DNA of 64,000 nucleotides from an uncultured Bacteroidales bacterium (GTDB lineage Bacteria > Bacteroidota > Bacteroidia > Bacteroidales > P3): contig CAMVMF010000001.1 in NCBI GenBank assembly GCA_947168515.1, positions 1 through 64,000 of the forward strand. The letters are read 5' to 3'. The translations under genes were made by a program, and so were the position numbers. Shown piece after piece: positions 46,567 to 54,237 of the stretch. Positions within the stretch are counted from its first letter, which is position 1. Every line of letters starts with the position of its first letter. The notes under the pieces are model-generated. The model was not told the DNA's origin and made no database searches. It saw only the letters and a list, made by a program, of their open reading frames with translations.

Positions 46567-47409
46567 ATGGTTGAAAGAATCAATCTATTGTTGAAGGCAA
46601 AAAATATTACGGCACGACAGTTTGCCGAAGAAATAGGTATACAGCCCAGCGGTATGTCTCATATCCTTTCAGGCCGTAATAATCCCAGTCTCGATTTCGT
46701 CATGAAGGTCGTCAAGCGATGGCCTGAGGTGAATATCAATTGGCTGATGTTTGGCAAAGGTGAGATGTATGTGGGGCTGCCCAGTAGTGCCCCCACCGTC
46801 TCACAAGCAGAAGAACCAATGCCCGCGGAAACCCCTATCCAAGAGCACGGTGCTACACCGTTTCCTACTGATACAGAAGCTACAAATGCACCAGAGCATT
46901 CGCCAGACCAGGTGGAGGAAGCGTCTGTGGTGGAGTACGACCTCTTTTCCCAGCCTAGTCCACAGCAAGTTCCACCTACTCCAAGGCCTAGGCCTACGCC
47001 CCAGGCTTCTAATCCGCATCCAGCGCAACCAGAGCAACCAGAGCAACCAGTGCAACCGGTGCAACAAGAGCAGCCTTCTCTACCTCCTCAGTCTGCCCCT
47101 TCACAGGCGACGAGACAAATACTTCCGCCTGTCCAGCAGCCGACACCTGTCTCCAATACTACACCAGCTGTCGAAATACCGTCCGTTCCTCCAGTGGAGT
47201 CTGTCGAACGGCCGAGCAATAATCCGATGGCCACGGAACCTTCACAGCCTGTAGGTAGTCCCGCGCCTCAGCGTCAACCTCACGAGAATCGCCCAGACGA
47301 TTTCGTCGGACATGTGGGTTTGCCACAGCCAAATCTCGTAAAAAAGAAAATTGCGAAAGTTATTATCCTTTACGAGGACCATTCGTTTGTCGAGTACAAC
47401 CCGGAATAA
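46567..47409 (+). CDS. Cro/CI-type HTH regulator with long proline/glutamine-rich linker
   Basis: 280 residues. The N-terminal HTH_3 domain (about 1-70) has ARQFAEEIGIQPSGMSHIL as the helix-turn-helix and ends NWLMFGKGEMYV, typical of Bacteroidetes members of this family. The next 180 residues are disordered, rich in Pro, Gln and Ser, with QPEQPEQPVQPVQQEQPS repeats. A short conserved-looking tail (about 250-280) reads KKKIAKVIILYEDHSFVEYNPE. It probably binds the operator cluster upstream. No phage genes are near. Targets unknown. Confidence 0.85.
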   Translation: MVERINLLLKAKNITARQFAEEIGIQPSGMSHILSGRNNPSLDFVMKVVKRWPEVNINWLMFGKGEMYVGLPSSAPTVSQAEEPMPAETPIQEHGATPFPTDTEATNAPEHSPDQVEEASVVEYDLFSQPSPQQVPPTPRPRPTPQASNPHPAQPEQPEQPVQPVQQEQPSLPPQSAPSQATRQILPPVQQPTPVSNTTPAVEIPSVPPVESVERPSNNPMATEPSQPVGSPAPQRQPHENRPDDFVGHVGLPQPNLVKKKIAKVIILYEDHSFVEYNPE

Positions 47410-47574
47410 CTGCCTTTTGGGCTCTATGATAAGACTGATTTTCTAACAACCTCAAAAAGGTTGCATCTCAAAGACCCCACACAAAGAACGCTGTGTGGGG
47501 TCAACTCTATCCCTGCATCTCAACGTCTCGAAGTGAGGAAAGTCCTGTGGACATCTGGTAGTGACACAAAGTGT

Positions 47575-47599
47575 CATGGAGAATAAAAACTACATGGAG
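47575..47599 (+). repeat. dispersed 25-nt repeat (partner at 19838-19862)
   Basis: CATGGAGAATAAAAACTACA..., 24 of 25 identical to 19838-19862. The sequences to the left also show loose similarity (GTGACAC.. against GTGAACC..), suggesting two remnants of one larger element. Confidence 0.75.
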
Positions 47600-47616
47600 C
47601 CGATATGCTAAAAAGT

Positions 47617-47638
47617 GGTCACACCTGATACTAGAGCG
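47617..47638 (+). repeat. 22-bp exact repeat (partner at 53983-54004)
   Basis: Begins GGTCACACCTGATACTAGAG. The same 22 bp lie directly next to the IS5-type transposase fragment at 53983-54004, so this is likely the end of an insertion sequence or its scar. Confidence 0.8.
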
Positions 47639-47755
47639 GCCATTTTTTAAAAGTTGATATTTCAAAAAAACTGTTTTTTACGCTTTATTTTTCGGGTAAA
47701 GGTGGTCATTATCAACCATTAATTAAAAAAGATAGGGGAGAGGTTGAAAGTTTTT

Positions 47756-47786
47756 TTTGTTGAATGAAAAAAAAAGCGTACCTTTG
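47756..47786 (+). promoter_or_regulatory. consensus promoter of the tRNA gene
   Basis: TTTG (47756-47759), 19 bp, TACCTTTG (47779-47786), then CAAA. Perfect match to the Bacteroidetes -33/-7 consensus. Confidence 0.85.
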
Positions 47787-47812
47787 CAAACGATTTCGCA
47801 GACAGGGAATCT

Positions 47813-47886
47813 GGTCCCATAGCTCAGTCGGTTAGAGCAACTGACTCATAATCAGTGGGTCCTTGGTTCGAGCCCAAGTGGGACCA
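47813..47886 (+). tRNA. tRNA with anticodon CAT (Met, possibly Ile2)
   Basis: Acceptor stem GGTCCCA / TGGGACC with discriminator A. D arm AGCTCAGTCGGTTAGAGC, anticodon stem-loop CTGACTCATAATCAG (anticodon CAT), T arm TTGGTTCGAGCCCAA. No encoded CCA. The CTCATAA loop occurs both in elongator Met tRNA and in lysidine-modified Ile tRNA, so the identity is not certain; it is not an initiator (first pair G-C). Confidence 0.93.
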
Positions 47887-47919
47887 CTTTTTTTTTATAA
47901 CAATAAAATAATACACAAT

Positions 47920-48933
47920 ATGAATATTGATTGGCAAAACCTTCCTTTTGGTTATGTAAAAACCGATTATAATGTCCGTTGCTACTATCGCAACGGTAAG
48001 TGGGGCGAAGTTGAAGTCTGCTCCGAAGATACTATCCCCATCCACATGGGTGCCTCCTGCCTCCATTATGGCCAGGAAGCTTTTGAGGGTTTGAAGGCTT
48101 ATCGTTGCAAAGACGGTAAGATCCGTATGTTCCGTCCCGAAGAGAATGCCGCTCGTATGCAGAGCACCTGCCGCGGTATTGTCATGCCTGAACTGCCTAC
48201 CGAGAAATTTGTCGAGATGTGCAAGAAGGTCGTCAAGCTGAATGAGAAATTCATTCCTCCTTACGGCACTGGCGCAAGTCTCTATCTCCGTCCCCTTCTG
48301 ATTGGCACCGGCATCACCGTTGGTGTGAAGCCCGCTGACGAGTATCTCTTCCTCATCTTCGTCACTCCCGTCGGACCTTACTTCAAGGGCGGCTTCCAGG
48401 CCAATCCTTATGTTATCACACGCGACTACGACCGCAGTGCTCCTCTGGGTACTGGTATCTACAAGGTCGGTGGTAACTATGCTGCCAGCCTGAAGGCTCA
48501 TACCACAGCTTGCCACGGTGGTCAGTATGCCTGCGAGTTCTATCTGGACGCTAAGGAGAAGAAATACATCGACGAGGCTGGTGCAGCCAACTTCTTCGGT
48601 ATTAAGAATGGTGTCTATGTCACACCTAAGAGCACCTCTATTCTCCCCTCCATCACCAACAAGAGCCTCATGCAGTTGGCCGAGGATATGGGCATCAAGG
48701 TCGAGCGTCGTCCCATCGCCGTTGAAGAGCTTGTAGACTTCCAGGAAGCAGGTGCATGCGGCACCGCTGCCGTCATCAGCCCCATCGAGCGTATTGATGA
48801 CCCCGCTACCGGCAAGAGCTACAACTTCGGCAAAGAGCCCGGTCCCATCAGCACCAAGCTCTACAACGCCCTCCGTGCTATCCAGCTCGGCGAAGCCGAA
48901 GACAAGCACAACTGGAACACCTTTGTTGACTAA
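47920..48933 (+). CDS. ilvE: branched-chain amino acid aminotransferase
   Basis: 337 residues from the ATG at 47920. PLP class IV fold. Catalytic Lys in GGNYAASLKAH (about 185-195), GTGASLYLRPLLIGTG, EAGAANFFGIKNGVYVTP and EAGACGTAAVISPI are all typical of the long IlvE subfamily. Transfers the amino group between glutamate and Val, Leu or Ile. It begins 33 bp after the tRNA with no separate promoter, so tRNA and ilvE are probably read from one promoter. Confidence 0.94.
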   Translation: MNIDWQNLPFGYVKTDYNVRCYYRNGKWGEVEVCSEDTIPIHMGASCLHYGQEAFEGLKAYRCKDGKIRMFRPEENAARMQSTCRGIVMPELPTEKFVEMCKKVVKLNEKFIPPYGTGASLYLRPLLIGTGITVGVKPADEYLFLIFVTPVGPYFKGGFQANPYVITRDYDRSAPLGTGIYKVGGNYAASLKAHTTACHGGQYACEFYLDAKEKKYIDEAGAANFFGIKNGVYVTPKSTSILPSITNKSLMQLAEDMGIKVERRPIAVEELVDFQEAGACGTAAVISPIERIDDPATGKSYNFGKEPGPISTKLYNALRAIQLGEAEDKHNWNTFVD

Positions 48934-48961
48934 GAAACTAGTTGAGATTCACATATCTCTT

Positions 48962-48991
48962 ATCCCGCAGCGCAAGTTGCGGGATTTTTTT
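48962..48991 (+). terminator. terminator of ilvE
   Basis: 8-bp stem ATCCCGCA / TGCGGGAT with an 8-nt loop, followed by seven T. Confidence 0.9.
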
Positions 48992-49000
48992 ATCTGACGA

Positions 49001-49079
49001 CCATGCTTTTATCGTTTTGTATGAAAGAGGCTCTTGCTACTTGCCGATGTTATTGACATCCATGCTTTTATCGTATTGT
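49001..49079 (+). repeat. pair of 20-bp direct repeats
   Basis: CCATGCTTTTATCGTTTTGT (49001-49020) and the same with one change (49060-49079), 59 bp apart, just before the T9SS fragment. Confidence 0.7.
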
Positions 49080-49106
49080 TTTGGAACATGCAAATGCTAC
49101 CAATAG

Positions 49107-49529
49107 AAAATTGCTACTCCAGTCACAGAACCCTGGACCGATGGCATTCGGGCTGTAGTAAGAAATGATGACACGGTGTTAAGGTATCCAGGTGGGACTT
49201 ACCAAGTTAAATTAACACCAGGTATGTGTCAAGGGATCTATCCTATCTTGTTACCCCAAGGGAGTATTGTAGGAATAGACACAGTGCGGATAAACACTAA
49301 CTTGGGATTGGTGCCTAACCCGGCGCAAGGTCAAGTAAAAGTGGAGGCCGACTGCGCTATCAGGGGAGTAGACCTGGTGGACCTAATGGGACACAACTGT
49401 TTGAGCAGAACCTTTTCAGGCAAAGGGCAGTCTGTCACCCTTGACGTGGGCAGTCTGCCAAGGGGATACTACACTGTCCGCGTCAATACCCTGCATGGAA
49501 TCCTAATAGGGAAACTCTTACTGGAATAG
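49107..49529 (+). pseudogene. C-terminal fragment of a T9SS cargo gene
   Basis: Open frame from 49107 (after a TAG) to the stop at 49529: PWTDGIRAVVRNDDTVLRYPG..., then VPNPAQGQVKVEADCAIRGV and LPRGYYTVRVNTLHG. The last 75 residues are a T9SS type A sorting domain, unlike that of the 23.8-34.3 kb family. There is no start codon with a ribosome site, no signal peptide and no cargo domain. A GTG at 49176 could start a 117-residue product, but this is most likely a 5'-truncated gene. Confidence 0.7.
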
Positions 49530-49566
49530 TTTTAGGGAATGAATTGTGACACGTGGTCAAAAAAAA

Positions 49567-49597
49567 ACAGGAGGAAGTCCGTGTGGATTTCCTCCTG
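49567..49597 (-). terminator. terminator of the crt-hbd operon
   Basis: Minus-strand stem ACAGGAGGAA.. / ..TTCCTCCTGT, followed by a 9-T run on the minus strand (49558-49566). Confidence 0.85.
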
Positions 49598-49618
49598 TTG
49601 TTATGTAAGGAAGGACAA

Positions 49619-50455
49619 TTAATACTTGTAGAATCCTTCGCCAGTCTTGCGGCCGAGCAGGCCGGCACGGACCATCTTGCGGAGCAGGGGGTGAGGACGA
49701 TATTTGGGGTCGCCGAACTCTTTGTAGAGTACTTCCATGATGGCGAGGTTCACATCGTTGCCGATAAGGTCAGCCAGGGCCAAAGGACCCATGGGGTGGT
49801 TAGCACCAAGCTGCATGCACTTGTCGATGTCCTCGGCACTGGCGATGCCGTCAGCCAGAATGCCCACAGCCTCGTTGATCATGGGGATAAGGATGCGGTT
49901 GACCACAAAGCCGGGAGCCTCTTTCACTTCGACGGGCTGTTTGCCAATGGAAGTGGCCAGGTCGATGACGCATTTGCAGACCTCGTCGCTGGTGAGCTGT
50001 CCGCGGATGACCTCAACCAAGGCCATGCGGTCGGCAGGATTGAAGAAGTGCATGCCGATGAACTGAGCGGGACGCTGAGTGCAGGCGGCAATCTCGGTGA
50101 TGCTGAGCGAAGAGCTGTTGGTGGCGAAGATAGTTTCGGGCTTGCAAATCTTGTCCAGCTCGGTGAATACGTCTTTCTTCAGCTGCATCTCTTCGACGGC
50201 GGCCTCGATGACGAGGTCGGCATCCTTGAAGGTGTTGTAGTCGGTGGTGGTGGTGATGTTGGCCAGCAGTGCATCGACGGCCTCCTGGGTCATCTTGCCT
50301 TTTTCAACCAGTTTGGCGTAGGATTTAGAGATGGAGCCCATGGCCTTATCGATGCTGGCCTGGCTTCTACTTTTCATGACGACGGGCATCTTAGCGGCAA
50401 AGGCTTTGACAATGCCTTTGGCCATTGTGCCGGTACCGATAACGCAAATTTTCAT
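49619..50455 (-). CDS. hbd: 3-hydroxybutyryl-CoA dehydrogenase
   Basis: 278 residues. NAD(P)-binding [15 protein letters not shown] at the N-terminus, [30 protein letters not shown] with the catalytic His and Glu region, and [16 protein letters not shown] with the catalytic Asn. Interconverts acetoacetyl-CoA and 3-hydroxybutyryl-CoA. Encoded 35 bp after the crotonase gene; together they link acetoacetyl-CoA to crotonyl-CoA, as in butyrate fermentation. Thiolase, butyryl-CoA dehydrogenase and terminal genes are not in the window. Confidence 0.94.
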   Translation of the reverse strand: MKICVIGTGTMAKGIVKAFAAKMPVVMKSRSQASIDKAMGSISKSYAKLVEKGKMTQEAVDALLANITTTTDYNTFKDADLVIEAAVEEMQLKKDVFTELDKICKPETIFATNSSSLSITEIAACTQRPAQFIGMHFFNPADRMALVEVIRGQLTSDEVCKCVIDLATSIGKQPVEVKEAPGFVVNRILIPMINEAVGILADGIASAEDIDKCMQLGANHPMGPLALADLIGNDVNLAIMEVLYKEFGDPKYRPHPLLRKMVRAGLLGRKTGEGFYKY

Positions 50456-50490
50456 GATTTGATGAGTTTTATAAAAGTTATTTGAATTAA

Positions 50491-51264
50491 TTATTTACCT
50501 TGGAATTCTACCTGTTCCTTGTTGAGGAAGGCTTTCATGCCGTTTTTCTGGTCTTCGGTGGCGAAGCATTTGCCGAAGTACATATTCTCATAGACGATGG
50601 CTTCGTCGGCGGGCAGGTCGTACTCGTCGTTGATGCACTTCTTGGCATAGGCCACTGCTATGGGGGCGTTCTTGCAGATGCTTTCGGCCATCTGCATGGC
50701 GGCAGGCATGAGGTCGGTGGGCTCGTACACGGCGTTCACCAAGCCGATGCGCAAGGCCTCGTCGGCCTTGATGTTGCGGCCGGTGAAGATGAGCTGCTTG
50801 GCCATGCCCATGCCCACCAGCTTAGCCAGACGGTAGGTGCCGCTGAAGCCGGGGATGATGCCCAGCCCCACTTCGGGCTGGCCGAAACGGGCATTAGAGG
50901 AGCAGATGCGTATGTCGCAGGCCATGGCAATCTCGCAGCCTCCGCCCAGGGCAAAGCCGTTGACGGCGGCAATGACGGGGATGGGGAGGGTTTCGATCTT
51001 GCGGAACACGTCGGCACCCTTCTTGCCGAATGCCGTGCCTTCGTTGAGGCTCAGGTGGGCCATTTCGCTGATGTCGGCTCCGGCCACAAAGGACTTCTCA
51101 CCGTCGCCGGTGATGATGAGCACGCGGGTGTTGGCGGGCAGTTTGTCGAGGGCATCGTTAAGCTCGCCCAAAATAGTGCTATTGAGGGCATTGAGCGATT
51201 TGGGAGCCGAGATGGTGAGGGTGGTGACAGCTCCGTTTTGTTCTATTTTAAGATGTTCGTACAT
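50491..51264 (-). CDS. crt: enoyl-CoA hydratase / 3-hydroxybutyryl-CoA dehydratase (crotonase)
   Basis: 257 residues. CoA- and oxyanion-binding [10 protein letters not shown] and [16 protein letters not shown], with the catalytic Glu pair in the region [13 protein letters not shown] and [13 protein letters not shown]. Dehydrates 3-hydroxybutyryl-CoA to crotonyl-CoA. Short-chain specificity is inferred from the neighbouring hbd. Confidence 0.92.
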   Translation of the reverse strand: MYEHLKIEQNGAVTTLTISAPKSLNALNSTILGELNDALDKLPANTRVLIITGDGEKSFVAGADISEMAHLSLNEGTAFGKKGADVFRKIETLPIPVIAAVNGFALGGGCEIAMACDIRICSSNARFGQPEVGLGIIPGFSGTYRLAKLVGMGMAKQLIFTGRNIKADEALRIGLVNAVYEPTDLMPAAMQMAESICKNAPIAVAYAKKCINDEYDLPADEAIVYENMYFGKCFATEDQKNGMKAFLNKEQVEFQGK

Positions 51265-51293
51265 ATTGTTGCTTTGTTTGCGATTTGAATTTG

Positions 51294-51301
51294 CAAATAT
51301 A
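51294..51301 (-). promoter_or_regulatory. -7 box upstream of crt
   Basis: Minus-strand TATATTTG followed by CAAATT, 30 bp before the crt start. No clear -33 box. Confidence 0.5.
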
Positions 51302-51340
51302 CGATTTTTTTAGTGAATAAAGAGAAAATAAACGAAAAAA

Positions 51341-51371
51341 TTGCTCATGTCGAAAATAAGTCGTACCTTTG
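51341..51371 (+). promoter_or_regulatory. promoter of the hydG pair
   Basis: TTG (51341-51343), 20 bp, TACCTTTG (51364-51371), then CAGTG. It is back to back with the crt promoter. Confidence 0.65.
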
Positions 51372-51422
51372 CAGTGCTTTTTTAAACAATTATATTCGTC
51401 TAACCCAAAAGCCTAACACCTG

Positions 51423-51686
51423 ATGGAGAAGAGAATAGGAACAGTGACCTTACTGATATCAGATCGTGCGCAAGCCGCCGAAGTCAACGCCGTTGTGTCG
51501 ACTTTTTCCGACATTATTCTTTGCCGACAAGGGCTGCCGTTCCACGGCAGAGACATTGCCGTCATCTCGCTCATAGTGGATGGTGCCCCCGACCGTATCA
51601 ACGCCCTCACGGGCCGGCTGGGCCGTGTGCCTGGGGTTGAGGCGAAGGCTGTGCTGACTAAAATTAATTTTAAAGACAATATATGA
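51423..51686 (+). CDS. TM1266-family iron-only hydrogenase system regulator
   Basis: 87 residues. Small ACT/NikR-C-like protein: RIGTVTLLISDRAQAAEVNA, then ILCRQGLPFHGRDIAVISLIVDG and NALTGRLGRVPGVEAKAVL. This is the build of the TM1266 family that travels with FeFe-hydrogenase maturation genes. It overlaps hydG by 4 bp (ATGA), so the two are translationally coupled. The regulatory role is by family name only. Confidence 0.85.
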   Translation: MEKRIGTVTLLISDRAQAAEVNAVVSTFSDIILCRQGLPFHGRDIAVISLIVDGAPDRINALTGRLGRVPGVEAKAVLTKINFKDNI

Positions 51687-53104
51687 GACATCAGAATTTC
51701 ATAGACCGCGACAAGCTCTATGGCTTGCTCGACAACAACACACCGACCGAGTCGGAACTGAACGACATACTGAACAAGGCCCGCAAGCTGAAAGGGCTGA
51801 ACCTGCACGATGTGGCCAAGCTGCTCTGTGTGGAGAAAGAGGAAGACATTAAAAAAATCCTCGATGTGGCACACTACTGCAAGGAAGAGATCTACGGCAA
51901 GCGCCTAGTGCTTTTCGCCCCCATCTATACGGGCAATGCCTGCGTGAACAACTGCGTCTACTGCGGTTTCCGCCGCGACAATAAGGCTCTTCGCCGTAAG
52001 GTGCTCACGATGGATGAGATAGAACAGGAGACCCTCCAACTCCTGCGTATGGGCCACAAACGCGCCCTGCTTATCTGTGGCGAGAGTCCCCGCAACAATG
52101 CCGACTATATGGTCGAAGCCATCCGCCGCACCTATGCCGCCCGCGATGAGAAGGGCAGCTCCATCCGCCGTATCAATGTGGAGCTGGCCCCCATGAGCGT
52201 GGAAGATTTTGCCAAGCTGCATGCCGAAAAGATTGGCACCTACGTCTGCTTCCAGGAAACCTACGACCCCGTCGAGTACGGCAAGTTCCATCCCGCCGGC
52301 ACCCCCAAGGGCGACTATCTCTACCGCCTCACCTGCATGGACCGCGCCCAGGAGGGCGGCATCAACGACGTGGGGCTGGGCGTGCTGTTCGGCCTGACCG
52401 ACTACCGCTTCGAGATCCTGGCCATCATGGAGCATGCCCGCCATCTGGAGGAGGACTATGGCTGCGGCCCCCACACCGTCAGCTTCCCCCGCATCGAACC
52501 CGCCGAGGGCACTCCGTTCAGCCTGCCTGAAAATCTGCCCCATCCGGTCTCCGACAAGGACTTCATGAAGATTGTGGCCATCATACGCATTGCCATGCCC
52601 TACACCGGCATCATCATCAGTACCCGCGAGCGTCCCGCCATGCGCGACGAGTTGGTCAAATACGGTGCCAGCCAGATTAGCGCCGCCAGCGAGACCAACC
52701 CCGGCGGCTATGAGGAGGGCGAACGCAGCATAGACGAGGCAGACCACAAAAAGACCGGAGCCCAGTTCTCTCTTGGCGACCACCGCTCGCTCGACGAGGT
52801 TATCTCCGCCATGATTGACGGCGGCTATATCCCCAGTTTCTGCACAGGTTGTTACCGCAAGGGACGCGTAGGGGCCGACTTCATGGACTTGGCCAAGCCC
52901 GGCCTCATCAAGGAGTTCTGCAAACCCAACGCCATGTTCACCTTCCGCGAGTATCTTGAGGACTATGCCAGCCCCGAAACCAAGGCCAAAGGCATGGCTC
53001 TGCTGAAGCAACTCACCGAAACTTTCAGCAAGGAAGAACTGAAGAAGCGGGTTGAAGGCAACCTTTGCAAAATCGGCGAAGGCGAACGCGACCTCTATTT
53101 CTAA
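51683..53104 (+). CDS. hydG: FeFe-hydrogenase H-cluster maturase HydG
   Basis: 473 residues. Radical-SAM enzyme that splits tyrosine to give the CO and CN ligands of the H-cluster. The SAM cluster motif Cys87-x3-Cys91-x2-Cys94 lies in YTGNACVNNCVYCGF. The auxiliary cluster motif is Cys387-x2-Cys390-x22-Cys413 in SFCTGCYRKGRVG...FCKPN, which separates HydG from ThiH. Partners HydE and HydF and the hydrogenase itself are not in the window. Downstream context is disturbed by an IS fragment. Confidence 0.95.
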   Translation: MRHQNFIDRDKLYGLLDNNTPTESELNDILNKARKLKGLNLHDVAKLLCVEKEEDIKKILDVAHYCKEEIYGKRLVLFAPIYTGNACVNNCVYCGFRRDNKALRRKVLTMDEIEQETLQLLRMGHKRALLICGESPRNNADYMVEAIRRTYAARDEKGSSIRRINVELAPMSVEDFAKLHAEKIGTYVCFQETYDPVEYGKFHPAGTPKGDYLYRLTCMDRAQEGGINDVGLGVLFGLTDYRFEILAIMEHARHLEEDYGCGPHTVSFPRIEPAEGTPFSLPENLPHPVSDKDFMKIVAIIRIAMPYTGIIISTRERPAMRDELVKYGASQISAASETNPGGYEEGERSIDEADHKKTGAQFSLGDHRSLDEVISAMIDGGYIPSFCTGCYRKGRVGADFMDLAKPGLIKEFCKPNAMFTFREYLEDYASPETKAKGMALLKQLTETFSKEELKKRVEGNLCKIGEGERDLYF

Positions 53105-53148
53105 TGTATGTAAGGAGCTAAACTCCAATAGGTTCACTGCTGTATAAT

Positions 53149-53694
53149 ATGTTAGAAACAATCCCACACTCAATATGTTCTGATGAAGAACTGCTTGAGT
53201 TGGAGCGGCAAATCAACCGTAGGCATGGGAACTACCAGAAAGCACAATATTTGAAAAATGAGGCATACAGGTTGATGCATGAGGAAGAAGGGGTGCAGCA
53301 GAAAAAAGGGGTAGCATTGATGGAGAAAATGATTGAGCTATTCCCTGACGAACATCTATGCACCATGGCAGGTCATTTTTGCTTAGGTAAGTACTATCGT
53401 TCTATTGGTGAATTGGATACTGCATTGTCTCATTTCGAACAGGTGAGAGCGCACAACAATTCCAGTACCAGCAAATACGGCATGCCGGAAATGCAGATTG
53501 CGCTCACGGTAATAATGTTAGAACATACGGACAAATACGATTATGCAAAGGCAGTGTTAGACACAGTGAATCTTAGAACATTGTTTGTAAAAGAACATTT
53601 GGAGTTATACAAGTTGATGTCGGCAGTAATAAATGGAAACGGTTCTCCCCGTGAAGTCCAGGAATACTACCGCCGTTGCCACTGGTTATTTTAA
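53149..53694 (+). CDS. small helical (TPR-like) protein of unknown function
   Basis: 181 residues, all alpha. LYLGKYYRSIGELDTALSHFEQV-like stretch (about 82-105; seen as FCLGKYYRSIGELDTALSHF) fits a tetratricopeptide repeat. No signal. The stop codon falls exactly where the IS5-type fragment begins on the opposite strand, so the C-terminus may have been altered by that insertion. More AT-rich than hydG. Not recognised. Confidence 0.65.
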   Translation: MLETIPHSICSDEELLELERQINRRHGNYQKAQYLKNEAYRLMHEEEGVQQKKGVALMEKMIELFPDEHLCTMAGHFCLGKYYRSIGELDTALSHFEQVRAHNNSSTSKYGMPEMQIALTVIMLEHTDKYDYAKAVLDTVNLRTLFVKEHLELYKLMSAVINGNGSPREVQEYYRRCHWLF

Positions 53695-53978
53695 GGAATG
53701 CAATACACAGATTTATCGACAATCATGCCCTCATTTACAATCAGCCCTATGCTGTCGAGGTACTCGTTGAATCTCTTGAACAACAAATCATACGTTCCGT
53801 TTTTAGCCAGCGTGTCCTTGTACTTCCGCACAGTCTTCCCGTCCGGCACATCATCAACACTTTGGATGCCAAGGAGATCTCGGAAACTTGTATGGTCCTT
53901 GACATGGTATTCTATCTGGGCTTCGCTCAAGCCGTATAGCCTTTGCAGAAACAACACTCGGAACATAAAAACAGGATC
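53691..53978 (-). pseudogene. IS5-type transposase N-terminal fragment
   Basis: Minus-strand frame reads PIDPVFMFRVLFLQRLYGLSE, then EYHVKDHTSFRDLLGIQ, VDDVPDGKTVRKY and VNEGMIVDKSV, the DUF772 N-terminal part of IS5-family transposases. A TGA directly precedes the Pro codon and the DDE catalytic domain is missing, so both ends are cut. The 5' side joins the 22-bp repeat at 53983-54004. Confidence 0.85.
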
Positions 53979-53982
53979 AATC

Positions 53983-54004
53983 GGTCACACCTGATACTAG
54001 AGCG
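53983..54004 (+). repeat. 22-bp exact repeat (partner at 47617-47638)
   Basis: Lies between the transposase fragment and unrelated sequence; probably an IS end or junction scar. Confidence 0.8.
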
Positions 54005-54113
54005 AATAAACCCAAATCGGTCATTAGGCCTACACTTCAATCTATTTCACTTTTAGGTCTGTTTATGACATCTCAGTATTTCTTTATCGAATGCAAAAGA
54101 TAGGGAAGAAACG

Positions 54114-54150
54114 AAACCTCCCGCAAAGGCTTTGGCCTTGCGGGAGGTTT
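54114..54150. terminator. terminator after the transglutaminase-like operon
   Basis: 13-bp stem AAACCTCCCGCAA / TTGCGGGAGGTTT, with T runs on both sides. It serves the minus-strand operon and could block readthrough from the left. Confidence 0.88.
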
Positions 54151-54237
54151 TTATTTATGTTTTTTCCGATAGTCGAAATAGAGCATTCCGAGGGTCCACA
54201 GTCCGGCACACAGCAGTGCCCACATTGGTCCGGTCAT
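54151..54237 (-). CDS. 28-residue predicted membrane peptide
   Basis: MTGPMWALLCAGLWTLGMLY, then FDYRKKHK. One hydrophobic helix (about 4-20) with a basic tail, so the C-terminus is probably inside. The ATG overlaps the stop of the preceding gene (ATGA), which favours coupled translation, and the stop is directly followed by the terminator stem. A real small gene is likely but unproven. Confidence 0.55.
   Translation of the reverse strand: MTGPMWALLCAGLWTLGMLYFDYRKKHK

Larger units (their letters stand above)
47410..47812. other. spacer with hairpin and dispersed-repeat scars
   Basis: 403 bp. A perfect 11-bp hairpin GACCCCACACA / TGTGTGGGGTC (47473-47502) is flanked by TGCATCTCAA on both sides (47462 and 47514). 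Then come the repeat fragment 47575-47599 (partner at 19838-19862) and the 22-bp repeat 47617-47638 (partner at 53983-54004). The tRNA promoter is at the end. Confidence 0.7.

Noticed and set aside
46567..47409. Prophage repressor
   Set aside because: The HTH type fits, but no phage structural, integrase or att-like sequence is nearby, and the Pro/Gln-rich linker is not typical of phage repressors.
47473..47502. Terminator after the HTH gene
   Set aside because: The 11-bp hairpin is strong but has no T run, and direct repeats flank it. More likely part of a mobile-element scar.
47535..47545. RNase P RNA start (GAGGAAAGTCC)
   Set aside because: Only 11 nt match; the rest of the conserved core and a matching 3' part are absent in the following 250 bp.
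51683..53104. ThiH (thiamine tyrosine lyase) rather than HydG
   Set aside because: The C-terminal CxxC...C auxiliary cluster motif and the coupled TM1266 gene are specific to HydG.
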